Below, piece after piece: positions 1 through 6,688 of a DNA stretch of 32,896 bases. Made by a program: the position numbers and the translations under genes. Under the pieces are notes generated by a model. It did no database searches and was not told the DNA's origin. It saw only the letters and a program-made list of their open reading frames with translations. The DNA is from Deltaproteobacteria bacterium (GTDB lineage: Bacteria > Desulfobacterota > Binatia > UBA9968), in assembly GCA_030688735.1 (NCBI GenBank), contig JAUYJC010000082.1, forward strand, positions 1-32,896, in the 5' to 3' direction. The stretch's first letter is position 1, and each line of letters starts with the position of its first letter.

Positions 1-729
1 CGGCAAGATCGGGCCGCCGGCGCTGGCGACGACGATATGTTTAGGCAGCTTCCAGCCGAGTTGCTCGGCGACCTCGAAGCCATGAGTTTTTGCGCCCTCA
101 GCGTAATAGGGGCGCAGGTTGACGTTGACGAAGGCCCAACCGTACTTGTCGCCGATCTCGCTGCACAGACGATTGACGTCGTCGTAATTGCCTTTGATCG
201 CGACTGTCTTCGGCCCGTAGATCGCCGAGCCGATGATTTTTCCCTGTTCGAGGCCGTCCGGGATGAACACGTAGCAATTGAGCCCGGCCTTGGCGGCGTG
301 AGCGGCGACCGAATTGGCGAGGTTGCCGGTGGAAGCGCAGGAAACCGTATCGAAGCCGAATTCGATGGCTTTGGATATGGCGACCGAAACAACCCGGTCT
401 TTGTACGAAAACGTCGGGTGATTGACCGAATCGTCCTTGATGTAGAGTTCTTTTACACCCAGCACCGCGCCCAGGCGATGGGCGCGCACGAGCGGCGTGA
501 AACCCGAATAGAGACCGACACTTGGCTCGCCGTCGATCGGCAGCAATTCACGGTAGCGCCAGAGGTTCTTTTCCCGCGCGGCGATCTTTTCCCGGCTAAT
601 GGCTCGCTTGATGCCCTCGTAGTCGTAGACGATCTCCAGCGGGCCGAAGCAGGTTTCGCACACGTACAGGGGCTTCTTGGGATATTCCTGGCCGCATTCT
701 CGACATTGAAGTCCTTGGACAAAACTCAT
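1..729 (-). CDS. thrC: Threonine synthase, C-terminus cut by window edge
   Basis: PLP enzyme that converts O-phosphohomoserine to threonine in the cytoplasm. Reading down from the ATG at 729 gives 243 open codons to the window edge. The N-terminus carries a four-cysteine ribbon (CREC at residues 9-12, CETC at about 24-27), typical of the longer bacterial ThrC form. The PLP-lysine segment NHPTFSYKDR follows at about residues 103-112, and the phosphate-binding ASTGNLANS segment comes later. About 150 C-terminal residues should lie beyond the edge. It starts 25 bases after the ThiF/MoeB-like gene, so the two are probably one transcript under the upstream SAM riboswitch. ThrC competes with methionine synthesis for homoserine-derived substrate, which makes the shared control meaningful. 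Family assignment is firm; regulation is inference. Confidence 0.93.
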   Translation of the reverse strand, partial: MSFVQGLQCRECGQEYPKKPLYVCETCFGPLEIVYDYEGIKRAISREKIAAREKNLWRYRELLPIDGEPSVGLYSGFTPLVRAHRLGAVLGVKELYIKDDSVNHPTFSYKDRVVSVAISKAIEFGFDTVSCASTGNLANSVAAHAAKAGLNCYVFIPDGLEQGKIIGSAIYGPKTVAIKGNYDDVNRLCSEIGDKYGWAFVNVNLRPYYAEGAKTHGFEVAEQLGWKLPKHIVVASAGGPILP

Positions 730-754
730 GGCCTTTCCTTTCCGTTCTCGATTC

Positions 755-1579
755 TCAGGCGCTGGTCGCAATTTCTGCTTCCGCTGAAGTTGCCTTCCCG
801 CAGGCGCGGCAGCGGGGATCTCTTTTTACGTCCACGCAATGAAACTTCATGGTTTTGGCGTCGTAGGTGAGCAGGCGGTCGGTCAGCAGGCCCTCTTCGA
901 ATCCGGTCAAATACTTGATCGCTTCAGTCGCTTGGATCGAACCGATGGTGCCTGCCACGGCGCCGAGAATACCGGCCTGCTGGCAGCTCAAGATCTCTTC
1001 GGGCGGAGGCGGCTCCTTGAACAAGCAACGGTAACAGGCGCTTTTCCCAGGAATCACGGTCATCGTCTGGCCCTGAAGCCGGACGATACCGGCGTGATTG
1101 AACGCGACTCCCAACTTGACCGCCGTGTCGTTCACCAGAAACTTGGTCGGAAAATTGTCGCTGCCGTCGATAACGAAATCGTTGCCGGCAATAATTTCAG
1201 TCGCGTTGTGATCTTCCAGCTGCACCGGATAGACGTTGATTTGCACTTCGGGATTGAGCGCGCTCAACTTCGTTTTGGCTGAATCCACTTTGGGCCGGCC
1301 GATGTCGGCGGTTGCATGAAGGATCTGGCGCTGGAGATTCGATAGTTCGACCTGGTCAGGGTCGATGATCCCCAAAGTGCCGATTCCCGCCGCAGCCAAA
1401 TACAGCGCCGCAGGCGAGCCCAAGCCACCCGCGCCGACCACGAGCACCCGCGATTGCCGCAAGCGGATTTGTCCCTTGCCGCCAAGATCGGGCACCATGA
1501 TCTGGCGGCTATATCTTTCGATTTGATCCGTGGTCAGGCGAATGCTCAGCGTTTGCGCTAAAAAAACACCCCTTCTCAA
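755..1579 (-). CDS. moeB: HesA/MoeB/ThiF-family adenylyltransferase (sulfur-carrier activating)
   Basis: E1-like enzyme that adenylates the C-terminal glycine of a ubiquitin-like sulfur carrier (MoaD, ThiS or HcyS). The 274-residue product shows the nucleotide loop GAGGLG (49-54), DPDQVELSNLQRQ (73-85), DGSDN (138-142), a first zinc pair CYRC (182-185), a candidate catalytic cysteine in SCQQAGILG (C199) and a second pair CRAC (257-260). There is no rhodanese domain. The only usable in-frame start that keeps the conserved IERYSRQI helix is TTG at 1579, which lies in the loop of the riboswitch terminator; the next ATG (1499) would remove that helix. The symbol moeB is a family label. The SAM riboswitch and thrC partner instead suggest an HcyF-like role in methionine synthesis (inference). 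Confidence 0.85.
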   Translation of the reverse strand: MRRGVFLAQTLSIRLTTDQIERYSRQIMVPDLGGKGQIRLRQSRVLVVGAGGLGSPAALYLAAAGIGTLGIIDPDQVELSNLQRQILHATADIGRPKVDSAKTKLSALNPEVQINVYPVQLEDHNATEIIAGNDFVIDGSDNFPTKFLVNDTAVKLGVAFNHAGIVRLQGQTMTVIPGKSACYRCLFKEPPPPEEILSCQQAGILGAVAGTIGSIQATEAIKYLTGFEEGLLTDRLLTYDAKTMKFHCVDVKRDPRCRACGKATSAEAEIATSA

Positions 1580-1594
1580 TACGATAAGAAGAGG
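1560..1594 (-). terminator. Riboswitch-controlled intrinsic terminator (expression platform)
   Basis: On the minus strand an 8-bp stem (1587-1594 with 1569-1576, one G-U pair) closes a 10-nt loop and is followed by TG and seven T (1560-1566). The 5' arm and loop (1583-1594) can instead pair with the 3' strand of riboswitch helix P1 (1604-1615), 11 of 12 positions including one wobble. This forms an antiterminator: the usual S-box attenuation layout, in which SAM binding favours termination. Confidence 0.85.
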
Positions 1595-1608
1595 CTTTCA
1601 GAACCTCA

Positions 1609-1718
1609 CCTTATCTTTACCCCCTCTGCAAGGGGTGGGAATTAGCACCAGCGTTCCGTATTTCGGAACCGGTTGCTGTGGCTTCGAAGGGCCGCTCCCT
1701 CCACCACTCTGGATAAGG
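1609..1718 (-). promoter_or_regulatory. SAM-I (S-box) riboswitch aptamer
   Basis: Read on the minus strand, the 110-nt segment has every S-box hallmark in order: P1 arm CCUUAUC, the GGUGGAGGGA core, GGCCC, GAAGCC followed by GCAACC, a P3 hairpin GGUUCCGAAAUACGGAAC, the GGUGCUAAUUCC segment, a P4 hairpin, and the closing P1 arm GAUAAGG. It sits between a promoter and the ThiF/MoeB-like gene. S-box RNAs normally switch methionine and SAM synthesis genes off when SAM is abundant. Confidence 0.96.
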
Positions 1719-1737
1719 TGTCCAGCTAGGAAGATAA

Positions 1738-1764
1738 ATTATATTAGCCCACGGCGAGTGTCAA
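1738..1764 (-). promoter_or_regulatory. Sigma-70-type promoter of the riboswitch operon
   Basis: On the minus strand a perfect TTGACA (1759-1764) is followed after 15 bases by a perfect TATAAT (1738-1743); a 17-base spacing to TAATTT is the alternative. The predicted start lies about 10 bases before the riboswitch P1 helix. Short spacing is the only weak point. Confidence 0.7.
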
Positions 1765-1885
1765 GAACGCGGTGGGCGGGGGGGAGAGCGGGGGAATGGC
1801 GTTGCGGTGATTGCTAACGTCGCCGGTGACCAGCGGTGAACCGCGGCGGGTTCACCGTATGAGTCAACTGCCTTGTTGGTCGAAT

Positions 1886-2698
1886 TTATCGGCTATTGTT
1901 AATGATTGAAATGGGTATACCGTGTTCTTTGCCAAGCTTCATGACTCGCCCAACGTGGGAGGGTGGCAGGGCAAAACGCCCGAGATCGAGGACAAGGGAC
2001 TCTCCATCTATTTTGAAGTCTACAAACTTCGCACTTAACTCACCTGCAATGGCATTCGCGCGATCGATGATCCATTTGATCAGATCCTCGCGTTTATCGG
2101 CGGAAGGGGCAGGAGGCGGGCCAGGGGTAGGCGCTGAGATGTCAATTTCAGCAAGCCTTGCCATGATAAGGTCCAGCTTCTCTTCAATGGGTGATTCTGG
2201 TGGTGCTAGTTCTGCGCGGGTTGTCAACCCGAAGTGTCGCCACAAAGTGTTTCGGCCTTGACTTCTATTTATACTGGCGATGATGTGATCCGCCAGACGT
2301 TCAATCTCGTTTGCCAACTTCCAGGGCGCTAAGCTTGGATCATAGGTGAGATGATTCAAAACTCCTGTGTCAAACGGGACCTTGTCCGTGAAGCTGTCCT
2401 TCACCAAGCACACGGGCTTGTCCACAGCGGTGCGAATTCCCAGCTCGAAGAATACGTTGGCGTTGAGACCCGATATGTCACAAAGGACTAGATCCGTCGA
2501 CTCAAGCTGTTTGACAATTTCAGCGTGAATAAGATCCGATCCGGATGCGATAGGAGGAATAGGCTCAAGTTTCGCCTTTTCGACGGCGGGAATGAAGAGA
2601 TGGTCGAGCACGTGCCTGAAATGGTCTCTGTCGTCGAAGTATTGTGCAATAGCGCTCTCCGGGCATGTTAATGGCATGACTATGAAGCACGTGCTCAT
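1886..2698 (-). CDS. TIR-like / nucleoside deoxyribosyltransferase-like domain protein
   Basis: A 270-residue soluble protein. The first 150 residues look like the TIR-like, deoxyribosyltransferase-like Rossmann families: a first strand CFIVMPL, the segment IASGSDLIHAEIVKQLE, then STDLVLCDISGLNANVFFELG and TAVDKPVCLV. In those families such acidic residues can form a nucleotide-hydrolysing pocket. A proline-rich linker (about 185-205) leads to a small C-terminal alpha/beta domain that I do not recognise. The start has an AAAGGA site nine bases upstream. It heads an island of small zinc, toxin-antitoxin and ankyrin genes, so a stress or phage-defence effector role is possible but unproven. An NAD- or nucleoside-hydrolase function is inference only. 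Confidence 0.65.
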   Translation of the reverse strand: MSTCFIVMPLTCPESAIAQYFDDRDHFRHVLDHLFIPAVEKAKLEPIPPIASGSDLIHAEIVKQLESTDLVLCDISGLNANVFFELGIRTAVDKPVCLVKDSFTDKVPFDTGVLNHLTYDPSLAPWKLANEIERLADHIIASINRSQGRNTLWRHFGLTTRAELAPPESPIEEKLDLIMARLAEIDISAPTPGPPPAPSADKREDLIKWIIDRANAIAGELSAKFVDFKIDGESLVLDLGRFALPPSHVGRVMKLGKEHGIPISIINNSR

Positions 2699-2808
2699 CT
2701 TGTGTGTTCCTTTTCTCGCGCAACGTATAGCGTTTTATCTCTAAACCCTGGAGGTAATCAAGCTCTGGAGAAATCACCGAAGGAGCGAGGGGGGGATAAA
2801 ACGGGAGT

Positions 2809-2857
2809 GGGGTCGTGCCTTGCATTACGACAGCGTGTGATTGCAAAACCTGTCCCC
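2809..2857. repeat. Imperfect palindrome, possible mobile-element remnant
   Basis: A 49-bp segment starts with GGGGTC and ends with TGTCCCC. Its arms (around CTTGCATTACGACA and TGTGATTGCAAAACC) are imperfectly complementary. It lies in the roughly 210-bp gap between the TIR-like gene and the GFA gene, which holds nothing else I recognise. GGGGTC-ended palindromes of this kind often remain from small transposable elements. No transposase is present. Confidence 0.35.
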
Positions 2858-2910
2858 CTTGGCTTGCCCATCCACTTCCTTCCGTCAACCAGCGACTTGA
2901 CCCCGCTTCT

Positions 2911-3318
2911 CTACGAGGGCTTCCAGATGCCCGTGTACGGGGCGTCGGGGCGCAGCTCCCAGCTCTGCCCATCGAAGGTAACCCGCTCGACGGAATTAAG
3001 ATCGACGCCGTCAAGACAACGGGCGTTGACCATGTAATTGGCGGGATTCGCTCGCGGACGATAGAACGCAGCAACGCCGCAGTGGCGGCAGAAGTGGTGC
3101 AGCGCGCGCTTGGTGCCGAACTGATACGTCGCGAGATCAGCCTCCCCTTGGATAAGGCGGAACCGATCCGGGGTGACCATGTGGTGGAGGTAGCCCTTGC
3201 GCCGGCAAATCGAGCAATTGCATTCACTCACGCGGCTAAGCTCGGTTCGAATTTCAAAACGGACGCGTCCGCAGTGACAAGAGCCTTGATAAGTCTTCAG
3301 AGTGATCGCTGTATCCAT
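2911..3318 (-). CDS. GFA-family (CENP-V-like) zinc-binding protein
   Basis: A 135-residue protein of the glutathione-dependent formaldehyde-activating (GFA) fold. The zinc ligands are clear: SCHCGRVRF near residue 14, ECNCSICRRKG near 33, and HFCRHCGVAAFYRP near 75-88, with the usual C-terminal DGQSWE segment. Despite the family name, most members have no proven formaldehyde activity, so the substrate is unknown. GAGGGGAACC lies just upstream of the ATG at 3318, which supports this start. It is transcribed in the same direction as its neighbours but with gaps of about 100-210 bp, so it may be a separate unit. Confidence 0.88.
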   Translation of the reverse strand: MDTAITLKTYQGSCHCGRVRFEIRTELSRVSECNCSICRRKGYLHHMVTPDRFRLIQGEADLATYQFGTKRALHHFCRHCGVAAFYRPRANPANYMVNARCLDGVDLNSVERVTFDGQSWELRPDAPYTGIWKPS

Positions 3319-3414
3319 CTTGGTTCCCCTCGTCGTCTAGCGTCCCAATTCTGGCGCGCTGAGCAAGGCGCGAAGCGTCGCGCACGAACCAGCTATTAGA
3401 TGCGATGTTCGCCA

Positions 3415-3693
3415 TTAGAACCAGTGCTCCTTCATGCGCGTTAGAAATTCCTTCGTCACGGGATAACCGGAGGCTGTCCCAATCACTGAGTCAATGCCGC
3501 ATTTGGGACAAAGCGCGGTTTCCCCGATCGGCGAAACGCCATCGGTTACATCGGGCGGTTCCTCAACCCAATCCAAGATTTCGGTGGGGCGGAAGTTGGC
3601 CAGGCAGTAAAAGCAGCCGCAAACCTCACTAGCGAGGATTTCCACCCGGTGGCAAGTCGAGTGTTTGTGCGCGTCAATGTGTGGTTCGGCCAT
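3415..3693 (-). CDS. Conserved small cysteine-rich (zinc-ribbon-like) protein
   Basis: A 92-residue protein resembling a widespread uncharacterised cytoplasmic family. Visible conserved pieces are HKHSTCHRVEILASEVCGCFYCL, with a paired CxxC, then ALCPKCGIDSVIG, with a second CxxC, and the ending YPVTKEFLTRMKEHWF. The two CxxC pairs suggest one structural zinc site. No catalytic motif is evident. There is no strong ribosome-binding site before the ATG at 3693, but the homologous start HIDAHKHST supports it. Function unknown. Confidence 0.78.
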   Translation of the reverse strand: MAEPHIDAHKHSTCHRVEILASEVCGCFYCLANFRPTEILDWVEEPPDVTDGVSPIGETALCPKCGIDSVIGTASGYPVTKEFLTRMKEHWF

Positions 3694-3895
3694 AGTAAAA
3701 ATACTGATGTGTATTGCGCCTTTGACTTCCAGTTATGGTGTCGTGATTCTCGGATGGCTCCAAGAACTTGTCAATCTTTTTTTAAACAGATGGGGAAGGC
3801 GGGAAGAGCGGAGATAGGTCTCTTCCGGCATTGCTAACTGCATTCTCAGCCGGTGCTTAAGCGACCAGCCTGAAGTGTGACGTTAGAGCCAATCA

Positions 3896-4177
3896 TCATT
3901 TCTGGGCCCGACGCTCTTGAGTCAGGCGCTCCGCAATCCACATGGCGACTAGGTGGCGGGCACGGACTTGTTTGTGTCGAGCTATACGGTTTAAGCGGTT
4001 CAGCGTCTGCTCGTCGAGAGCGACTGTTAGTGTTTTTGGGGGTGGCCGTCGAACGCGGACTTTCACAGGCTGACCTTCGCCGAATAATCGAGCAAAGTCA
4101 TCATCGGAAAGCTCGTCCCATCCGACTGCTTCCCGTTTTAAAGCCCGCCGTTGAGCAGCGGTCAACTTCTGCGCCAT
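3896..4177 (-). CDS. CopG/BrnA-like antitoxin of module 1
   Basis: About 93 residues from the ATG at 4177, chosen because GGAGGT sits seven bases upstream; an ATG farther upstream at 4234 would overlap the toxin gene much more. The N-terminal half (KREAVGWDELSDDDFARLFGEG) is acidic and probably binds the toxin. The C-terminal half (TLTVALDEQTLNRLNRIARHK) looks like a ribbon-helix-helix DNA-binding unit, as in CopG/BrnA antitoxins that repress their own operon. It overlaps the end of the toxin gene by 16 bases, so toxin comes first, as in brnTA. Pairing by position and domain type, not by test. Confidence 0.75.
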   Translation of the reverse strand: MAQKLTAAQRRALKREAVGWDELSDDDFARLFGEGQPVKVRVRRPPPKTLTVALDEQTLNRLNRIARHKQVRARHLVAMWIAERLTQERRAQK

Positions 4178-4467
4178 TGCTGATACCTCCGTCGTGTATG
4201 CCGCTCCATGCCGCGTGCTGTCACGACTCTCCAAACTCCCCTACTGTGATATGGAGCAATCACCGCAACCAAATAACGACCTCCACAGGTCTGGCCGAAG
4301 ACTGCCCAGCGGGCTTCTCGTATGCCACGACGCCGAACGCGAACAATCCATGATGGATGGCAATCTTCATAAACGATCTCTTCGACTTCTTCTGGCTCTA
4401 CATCGTGCCGGGCAATGTGCTCGATGTTGTCGTCATCCCACTCCGGCTCCAGCTCCCAAAATTGCAC
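4162..4467 (-). CDS. BrnT-like toxin of module 1
   Basis: A 101-residue basic protein starting at GTG 4467. The opening FWELEPEWDDDNIEHIARHDVEPEEVEEIVYED has the BrnT/RelE-like layout (helix with a charged NxxH.H..H pattern, then a valine-rich helix). It is followed by strands RWAVFGQTCGGRYLVAVIAP and WRVVTARGMERHTRRRYQ, where BrnT proteins have their basic active-site region. Such proteins are usually mRNA-cleaving toxins. The antitoxin ORF overlaps its 3' end. It is clearly divergent from the second BrnT copy at 4794-5078, so the two modules are not a recent duplication. Confidence 0.72.
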   Translation of the reverse strand: MQFWELEPEWDDDNIEHIARHDVEPEEVEEIVYEDCHPSWIVRVRRRGIREARWAVFGQTCGGRYLVAVIAPYHSRGVWRVVTARGMERHTRRRYQQWRRS

Positions 4468-4555
4468 AGGCTCAAACTAGCACAAGAAATTGCAGGTTTC
4501 GAGGCGCCAACGTTTTGGGTGAGAGCGGTTCGCCCCGTCCTTCTCAACTCAATGG

Positions 4556-4807
4556 TTAAGCCGTACGCTTGCGAGGCCGTTGTCGCGATGCCTTGCCCGT
4601 CAGGCGGGAGATCGTACGCAATGCCTCGTTCACTGCACGAGCGTTAGGAAAGATTTCTGCGATATCCGGGTCGAGGAGAACAAAGTTGCTGCCTTCCGCG
4701 TATCGTGCCGCAGTGACGCCGCGAACCGCCTTGGAAAAATCGTACTCGGGCCGCATAGTGTCATCGTCAGACCCAAGCGGCCGGGCCCTTCTTTTAGTCT
4801 TCTTCAT
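4556..4807 (-). CDS. brnA: BrnA-family antitoxin of module 2
   Basis: About 83 residues from ATG 4807 (ATG 4822 is the alternative; the first has GGAA just upstream and overlaps the toxin stop by only 14 bases). The core MRPEYDFSKAVRGVTAARY followed by EGSNFVLLDPDIAEIFPNA and VNEALR is the characteristic BrnA-type antitoxin sequence, a ribbon-helix-helix protein that neutralises BrnT and represses the operon. The basic tail (RQRPRKRTA) is common in the family. It is followed after 88 bases by the first gene of another toxin-antitoxin module. Confidence 0.85.
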   Translation of the reverse strand: MKKTKRRARPLGSDDDTMRPEYDFSKAVRGVTAARYAEGSNFVLLDPDIAEIFPNARAVNEALRTISRLTGKASRQRPRKRTA

Positions 4808-5078
4808 ATTGTTTCCGTTCATGTCGAGTTACCAACCGGGCGGTGATGATTCGAGTGCGCGGTGGTCTGTCGGTATAAGACACAACCAGCAAGCGATAAC
4901 GGTCCGACATACCGAGGACGATGAACCGTTGTTCGCCCTCTGAATGGTCCGGATCTGGCATGTTCATTGACAACGGATCACCGAAAGCCGTGACGGCCTC
5001 TGCGAATGAGACACCGTGCTTACTGAGATTCGCTTCCGCCTTATCCGGGTCCCACTCAAAGTTGTAACCCACCGGCAC
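4794..5078 (-). CDS. brnT: BrnT-family ribonuclease toxin of module 2
   Basis: A 94-residue protein with the diagnostic BrnT sequence: FEWDPDKAEANLSKHGVSFAEAVTAFGDP, then RFIVLGMSDRYRLLVVSYTDR, and RIITARLVTRHERKQYEE with the conserved Arg/Glu/Tyr end. BrnT is a RelE-fold endoribonuclease that arrests growth when its BrnA partner is lost. The start is GTG 5078, with AAGGG seven bases upstream; an ATG two bases upstream is out of frame. The antitoxin gene overlaps its end. A palindrome just upstream is a candidate autoregulatory operator. Confidence 0.88.
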   Translation of the reverse strand: MPVGYNFEWDPDKAEANLSKHGVSFAEAVTAFGDPLSMNMPDPDHSEGEQRFIVLGMSDRYRLLVVSYTDRPPRTRIITARLVTRHERKQYEED

Positions 5079-5099
5079 ATTCTACCCTTCTAGCCCGAG

Positions 5100-5133
5100 A
5101 TTCTCCAGTTGCGACAATTTATGATTGGAGAAT
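5100..5133 (-). promoter_or_regulatory. Palindrome upstream of brnT, candidate operator
   Basis: ATTCTCCA (5100-5107) is repeated in perfect inversion as TGGAGAAT (5126-5133), 22-55 bp upstream of the brnT start, where BrnA-type repressors bind. A second nested palindrome, GACAATT/AATTGTC, overlaps it and on the plus strand runs into CTTTTTT, so it could also act as a weak plus-strand terminator. The remaining gap to the ankyrin gene at 5259 shows nothing else. Confidence 0.45.
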
Positions 5134-5258
5134 TGTCCTTTTTTGCGACTCTATCGAAAGCCTCAACCGCCCGGTCAGCGGCGCGCGCACCCACGTCCGC
5201 AAAGCATCAGCCCACCGCTTCGCATGCTGGTTATGGAATTGACAAAAGACGCGTGCTG

Positions 5259-5825
5259 TCACCTTTCCAGTCGCGCCTCCTGTGCGGCGAGCAGCTCTGC
5301 GATCTCGCCAAGGCCCGCCTCCTCCGCCATCTCTCGAGGCGTTTCGTAGTCGTCGATACGTGTCCGCAGGCGCGGGTCCGCGCCGGCGTGCAGGAGGAGA
5401 TCGACGGCCGGTAGATTGTGTTCACTCACAGCCATGTGCAGGGGCGTGTAGTCGTTGATACCGCGTTGATTGGGATCGGACTTGAAGGCGAGCAGCAATT
5501 TTAGGATCTCCACCACGTCCGGTCGTCCAGTTGATCCAGGCCGCGGCCGACTGCAAGACAATGCGGCGATCAAAGGAGGAAATCCGGCATGATCGGCAGG
5601 ATTGGGGTCGGCGCCGATTTCCAGCAACGTGCGGATAAACGGTAACGGGCTATGGTAAATCGCGTATTCGAGGCACGAGCCGATCGTCAGCGGCATCAGC
5701 CCGTTCGGCACGCCGGCTGGATCATCGACCGCGGCGCGCAACGCGGCAAGATCACCAGCGCGAAAGGCGGCGTCGATCTTCTTAAACTTCTCGTATTCCG
5801 CGCATCGCTCAGCGTCTGACTTCAT
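5259..5825 (-). CDS. Ankyrin-repeat protein (second of a pair)
   Basis: A 188-residue protein with at least three ankyrin repeats. The clearest are LPFIRTLLEIGADPNPADHAGFPPLIAAL, VVEILKLLLAFKSDPNQRGINDYTPLHMAV and LPAVDLLLHAGADPRLRTRIDDYETPREMA, ending with an alanine- and glutamate-rich capping helix. There is no signal peptide, so it is probably a cytoplasmic protein-binding scaffold. Its start overlaps the previous ankyrin ORF by 17 bases. The two could be one translationally coupled unit, or a split of a longer ancestral ankyrin protein. No partner can be named from sequence. Confidence 0.8.
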   Translation of the reverse strand: MKSDAERCAEYEKFKKIDAAFRAGDLAALRAAVDDPAGVPNGLMPLTIGSCLEYAIYHSPLPFIRTLLEIGADPNPADHAGFPPLIAALSCSRPRPGSTGRPDVVEILKLLLAFKSDPNQRGINDYTPLHMAVSEHNLPAVDLLLHAGADPRLRTRIDDYETPREMAEEAGLGEIAELLAAQEARLER

Positions 5826-6204
5826 TAGGCTTCAATTCCGCGGACAACTCCAGCATGCCGCGCTCCACAGCAAGATCATAGGCTGTCTTGCCAACGAATC
5901 CCGGAGCACCGGTTCCCGTCAATGAGAGATCGGCGCCCGCTTTCGCCAAAAGGTGCGCGATTTCCCCATGCCCGGCAACGAGGGCGAGCATCAAAGCGCT
6001 CAGCCCGAACTTGGCAGTGAAGTTCAGGTTGGCCCGATGAGCGATTAGGGTGTCGACGACCTCGCGATGACCGGCATGGGCGGCCAGCATAAGGGCCGTG
6101 TTTCCATAGCGATCGCGGGCATCCACATCTATACCCCGTCCAAGGAGATTCAGGACGATCTGGACGTCGCCATGCTTTATCGCATCCTTCCAGGCGGTAT
6201 CCAT
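5809..6204 (-). CDS. Ankyrin-repeat protein (first of a pair)
   Basis: About 131 residues from ATG 6204 (an adjacent TTG at 6207 is also in frame). It shows repeats VQIVLNLLGRGIDVDARDRYGNTALMLAA, REVVDTLIAHRANLNFTAKFGLSALMLAL and GEIAHLLAKAGADLSL, followed by GKTAYDLAVERGMLELSAEL. The canonical GNTALMLAA turn leaves no doubt about the fold. No signal peptide. It overlaps the downstream ankyrin gene. The sequence before the start contains three tandem ATTG units and no clear Shine-Dalgarno site, so translation efficiency may be low. Role unknown. Confidence 0.8.
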   Translation of the reverse strand: MDTAWKDAIKHGDVQIVLNLLGRGIDVDARDRYGNTALMLAAHAGHREVVDTLIAHRANLNFTAKFGLSALMLALVAGHGEIAHLLAKAGADLSLTGTGAPGFVGKTAYDLAVERGMLELSAELKPNEVRR

Positions 6205-6239
6205 CAATCAATCAATCGAAGACTCCGCTGGTTTCGGCC

Positions 6240-6677
6240 TCATTGCGGTGCGACCCCGCGTGTGCCGTGAAGTGCCGGAAAGCCGCCGGGATTTGGGTCC
6301 TCGCCTCGGCGCAGGATCGCAAGGCGCTCCTTCATCGCCGCTATCTCGGCCGTCTGCGACGCGATGATCTCCTCCGCCAGTCGGCGCGTGAGCGGGTCTT
6401 TGCCATAGATGAGTGCCAGTCGCGCCATTTCCACCGCTCCTTCATGATGGGGAATCATCATCGCAAGAAAATCGATGTCTGGATTTCCACTGTAACCGGG
6501 CGCGTGCATGTCTTCCATCATTTTTTTCATGCCGGCATCCATTTGGCGCACGAAGGGCTGCGCTACCGCGGGACGCGCGCTGGCCTGCGTGGCAACCGTG
6601 CCATGTTCATGCTGGGCCGAAACTACGGCGGCCCGGAATGCGCAAGCAAGCACAAGTGTCGTGATCAATACCCTCAT
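6240..6677 (-). CDS. DUF305 (CopM-like) exported protein
   Basis: About 145 residues starting at ATG 6677, chosen for the GGGGAGG site four bases upstream. An N-terminal signal peptide (MRVLITTLVLACAFRAAVVSA) is followed by a histidine- and methionine-rich mature region. The DUF305 signature is present: DAGMKKMMEDMH, then DIDFLAMMIPHHEGAVEMA and LAEEIIASQTAEIAAMKERL. Family members such as CopM bind copper or silver in the periplasm with Met and His residues. It begins 11 bases after the YVTN propeller gene and is almost certainly cotranscribed. A metal-binding role is inference from the family. Confidence 0.87.
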   Translation of the reverse strand: MRVLITTLVLACAFRAAVVSAQHEHGTVATQASARPAVAQPFVRQMDAGMKKMMEDMHAPGYSGNPDIDFLAMMIPHHEGAVEMARLALIYGKDPLTRRLAEEIIASQTAEIAAMKERLAILRRGEDPNPGGFPALHGTRGVAPQ

Positions 6678-6688
6678 GCGGCCTCCCC

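Noticed and set aside
453-722. Minus-strand frame inside the first gene
   Set aside because: It is an alternate frame of threonine synthase; the real frame begins at ATG 729 and shows the full ThrC motifs.
1890-2261. Plus-strand frame opposite the TIR-like gene
   Set aside because: Low-complexity Ser/Arg composition with no motif, antisense to a protein with recognisable conserved segments.
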